17,379 bases of DNA from Cryomorphaceae bacterium (GTDB lineage Bacteria; Bacteroidota; Bacteroidia; Flavobacteriales; Crocinitomicaceae), in NCBI GenBank assembly GCA_021298235.1, contig JAJTDX010000046.1, positions 1-17,379 on the forward strand. The letters run 5' to 3'. Below the pieces are notes generated by a model that made no database searches, had not been told where the DNA came from, and saw only the letters and a program-made list of their open reading frames with translations. Position 1 is the stretch's first letter. Each line of letters opens with the position of its first letter. Positions 17,000-17,379 of the stretch are shown here, in pieces. A program made the translations under genes and the position numbers.

Positions 17000-17379
17000 C
17001 CTCTTCAACATTGTTAATTAATGGAGCGACCTACTATGCTAGTCAATCCATTAGTGGTTGTGAAAGTACTGACCGACTTGCTGTGGTAGTTACAACTGTA
17101 ACATCACCACCAACAGGCAATGCAACACAAGAGTTTTGTACCGGTGGTGGAACGGTTACCGTAAACAGTCTTTCAGCGACAGGTTCAAACCTTAAGTGGT
17201 ACGCAAATCCTACCGGTGGTACGTTTCTTCCTTCCAATACACCTCTTGTGAATGGCACTACGTATTATGCCTCACAGACAACTGCTGCCTGTGAAAGTAG
17301 TGCTCGACTTGCGGTGACAGTAACACTCAATGCACTCCCTTCTGCACCTTCAGGGTCAGGATCCCAAAATGCCTGTGCT
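16957..17379 (+). pseudogene. Continuation of the SBBP/Ig-like gene in a shifted frame (3' truncated by window edge)
   Basis: From 16957 a different frame from the upstream CDS is open for 141 codons to the window end and encodes the expected module sequence: NLQWYDVATGGTPLA, YYASQSISGCESTDRLAV, then another module with NLKWYANPTGGTF and YYASQTTAACESSARL. It has no start of its own. It is either the true continuation of the gene, cut off by an assembly error, or the tail of a gene disrupted by a real 34-bp loss. In three sister modules the stretch from the Cys-X pair to QW is 42 nt; here it is 8 nt, a loss of 34 bp, which shifts the frame. Confidence 0.8.
17266..17379 (+). repeat. 114-bp perfect direct repeat, copy 2 (ends at window end)
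   Basis: Identical to 16841-16954. The base before the identity differs (T at 17265, C at 16840). The last base of the window is the exact counterpart of 16954, so the sequence stops where copy 1 meets its frame break. Both copies are read in the frame of the Ig-like modules. Confidence 0.95.

Overview
All recognisable genes in this window are on the + strand. The content points to a Bacteroidota bacterium, probably of the Flavobacteriales. The signs are proteins with gliding-motility/type IX secretion (T9SS) C-terminal domains, a PorP/SprF protein, a TPR–propeller–OmpA protein, a seven-blade SBBP secreted protein, LytS/LytTR-type regulation, TAnnTTTG-like promoter elements and almost no Shine-Dalgarno sequences. 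A finer taxonomic placement (for example Crocinitomicaceae-like) is only a guess.

Region 1 (2-4826) is a T9SS surface-adhesin cassette. It holds the 3' end of a large repeat-rich adhesin with a CHU_C/gliding-motility C-terminal domain, then a PorP/SprF-family outer-membrane protein, then a PorE-like TPR–propeller–CRD–OmpA protein. The genes are 12 and 10 nt apart, so probably one transcript, closed by a clear intrinsic terminator at 4831-4859. The likely division of labour is that the adhesin is exported by T9SS, the PorP/SprF protein holds or passes it at the outer membrane, and the OmpA protein ties the assembly to peptidoglycan.

Region 2 (4889-9370) is housekeeping: asparaginyl-tRNA synthetase (asnS), the sigma-54 factor (rpoN), a PAP2-like membrane protein that starts at a TTG overlapping the rpoN stop, and an M48 zinc-metalloprotease lipoprotein. 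The last three are tightly coupled.

Region 3 (9584-13232) is a two-component pair: a large membrane histidine kinase with a periplasmic Reg_prop/Y_Y_Y sensor and a LytTR response regulator that overlaps it by 8 nt.

Region 4 (13394-17379) is a large secreted modular protein: an N-terminal domain, seven SBBP blades, Ig-like modules and a LamG-like domain. Its frame is broken at 16954/16955, where a module lacks 34 bp compared with its sisters. That breakpoint is the last base of a perfect 114-bp direct repeat whose second copy ends exactly at the window end. The window also begins inside a 294-bp repeat of the adhesin gene. Both edges therefore look like repeat-induced contig ends, and the frameshift may be an assembly artefact. 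A TTCACAAA direct repeat with 21-bp spacing sits just upstream of this gene's likely promoter and is the best regulatory lead. No tRNA, rRNA, CRISPR, transposase or phage gene was seen, and no gene-free stretch exceeds 300 bases.
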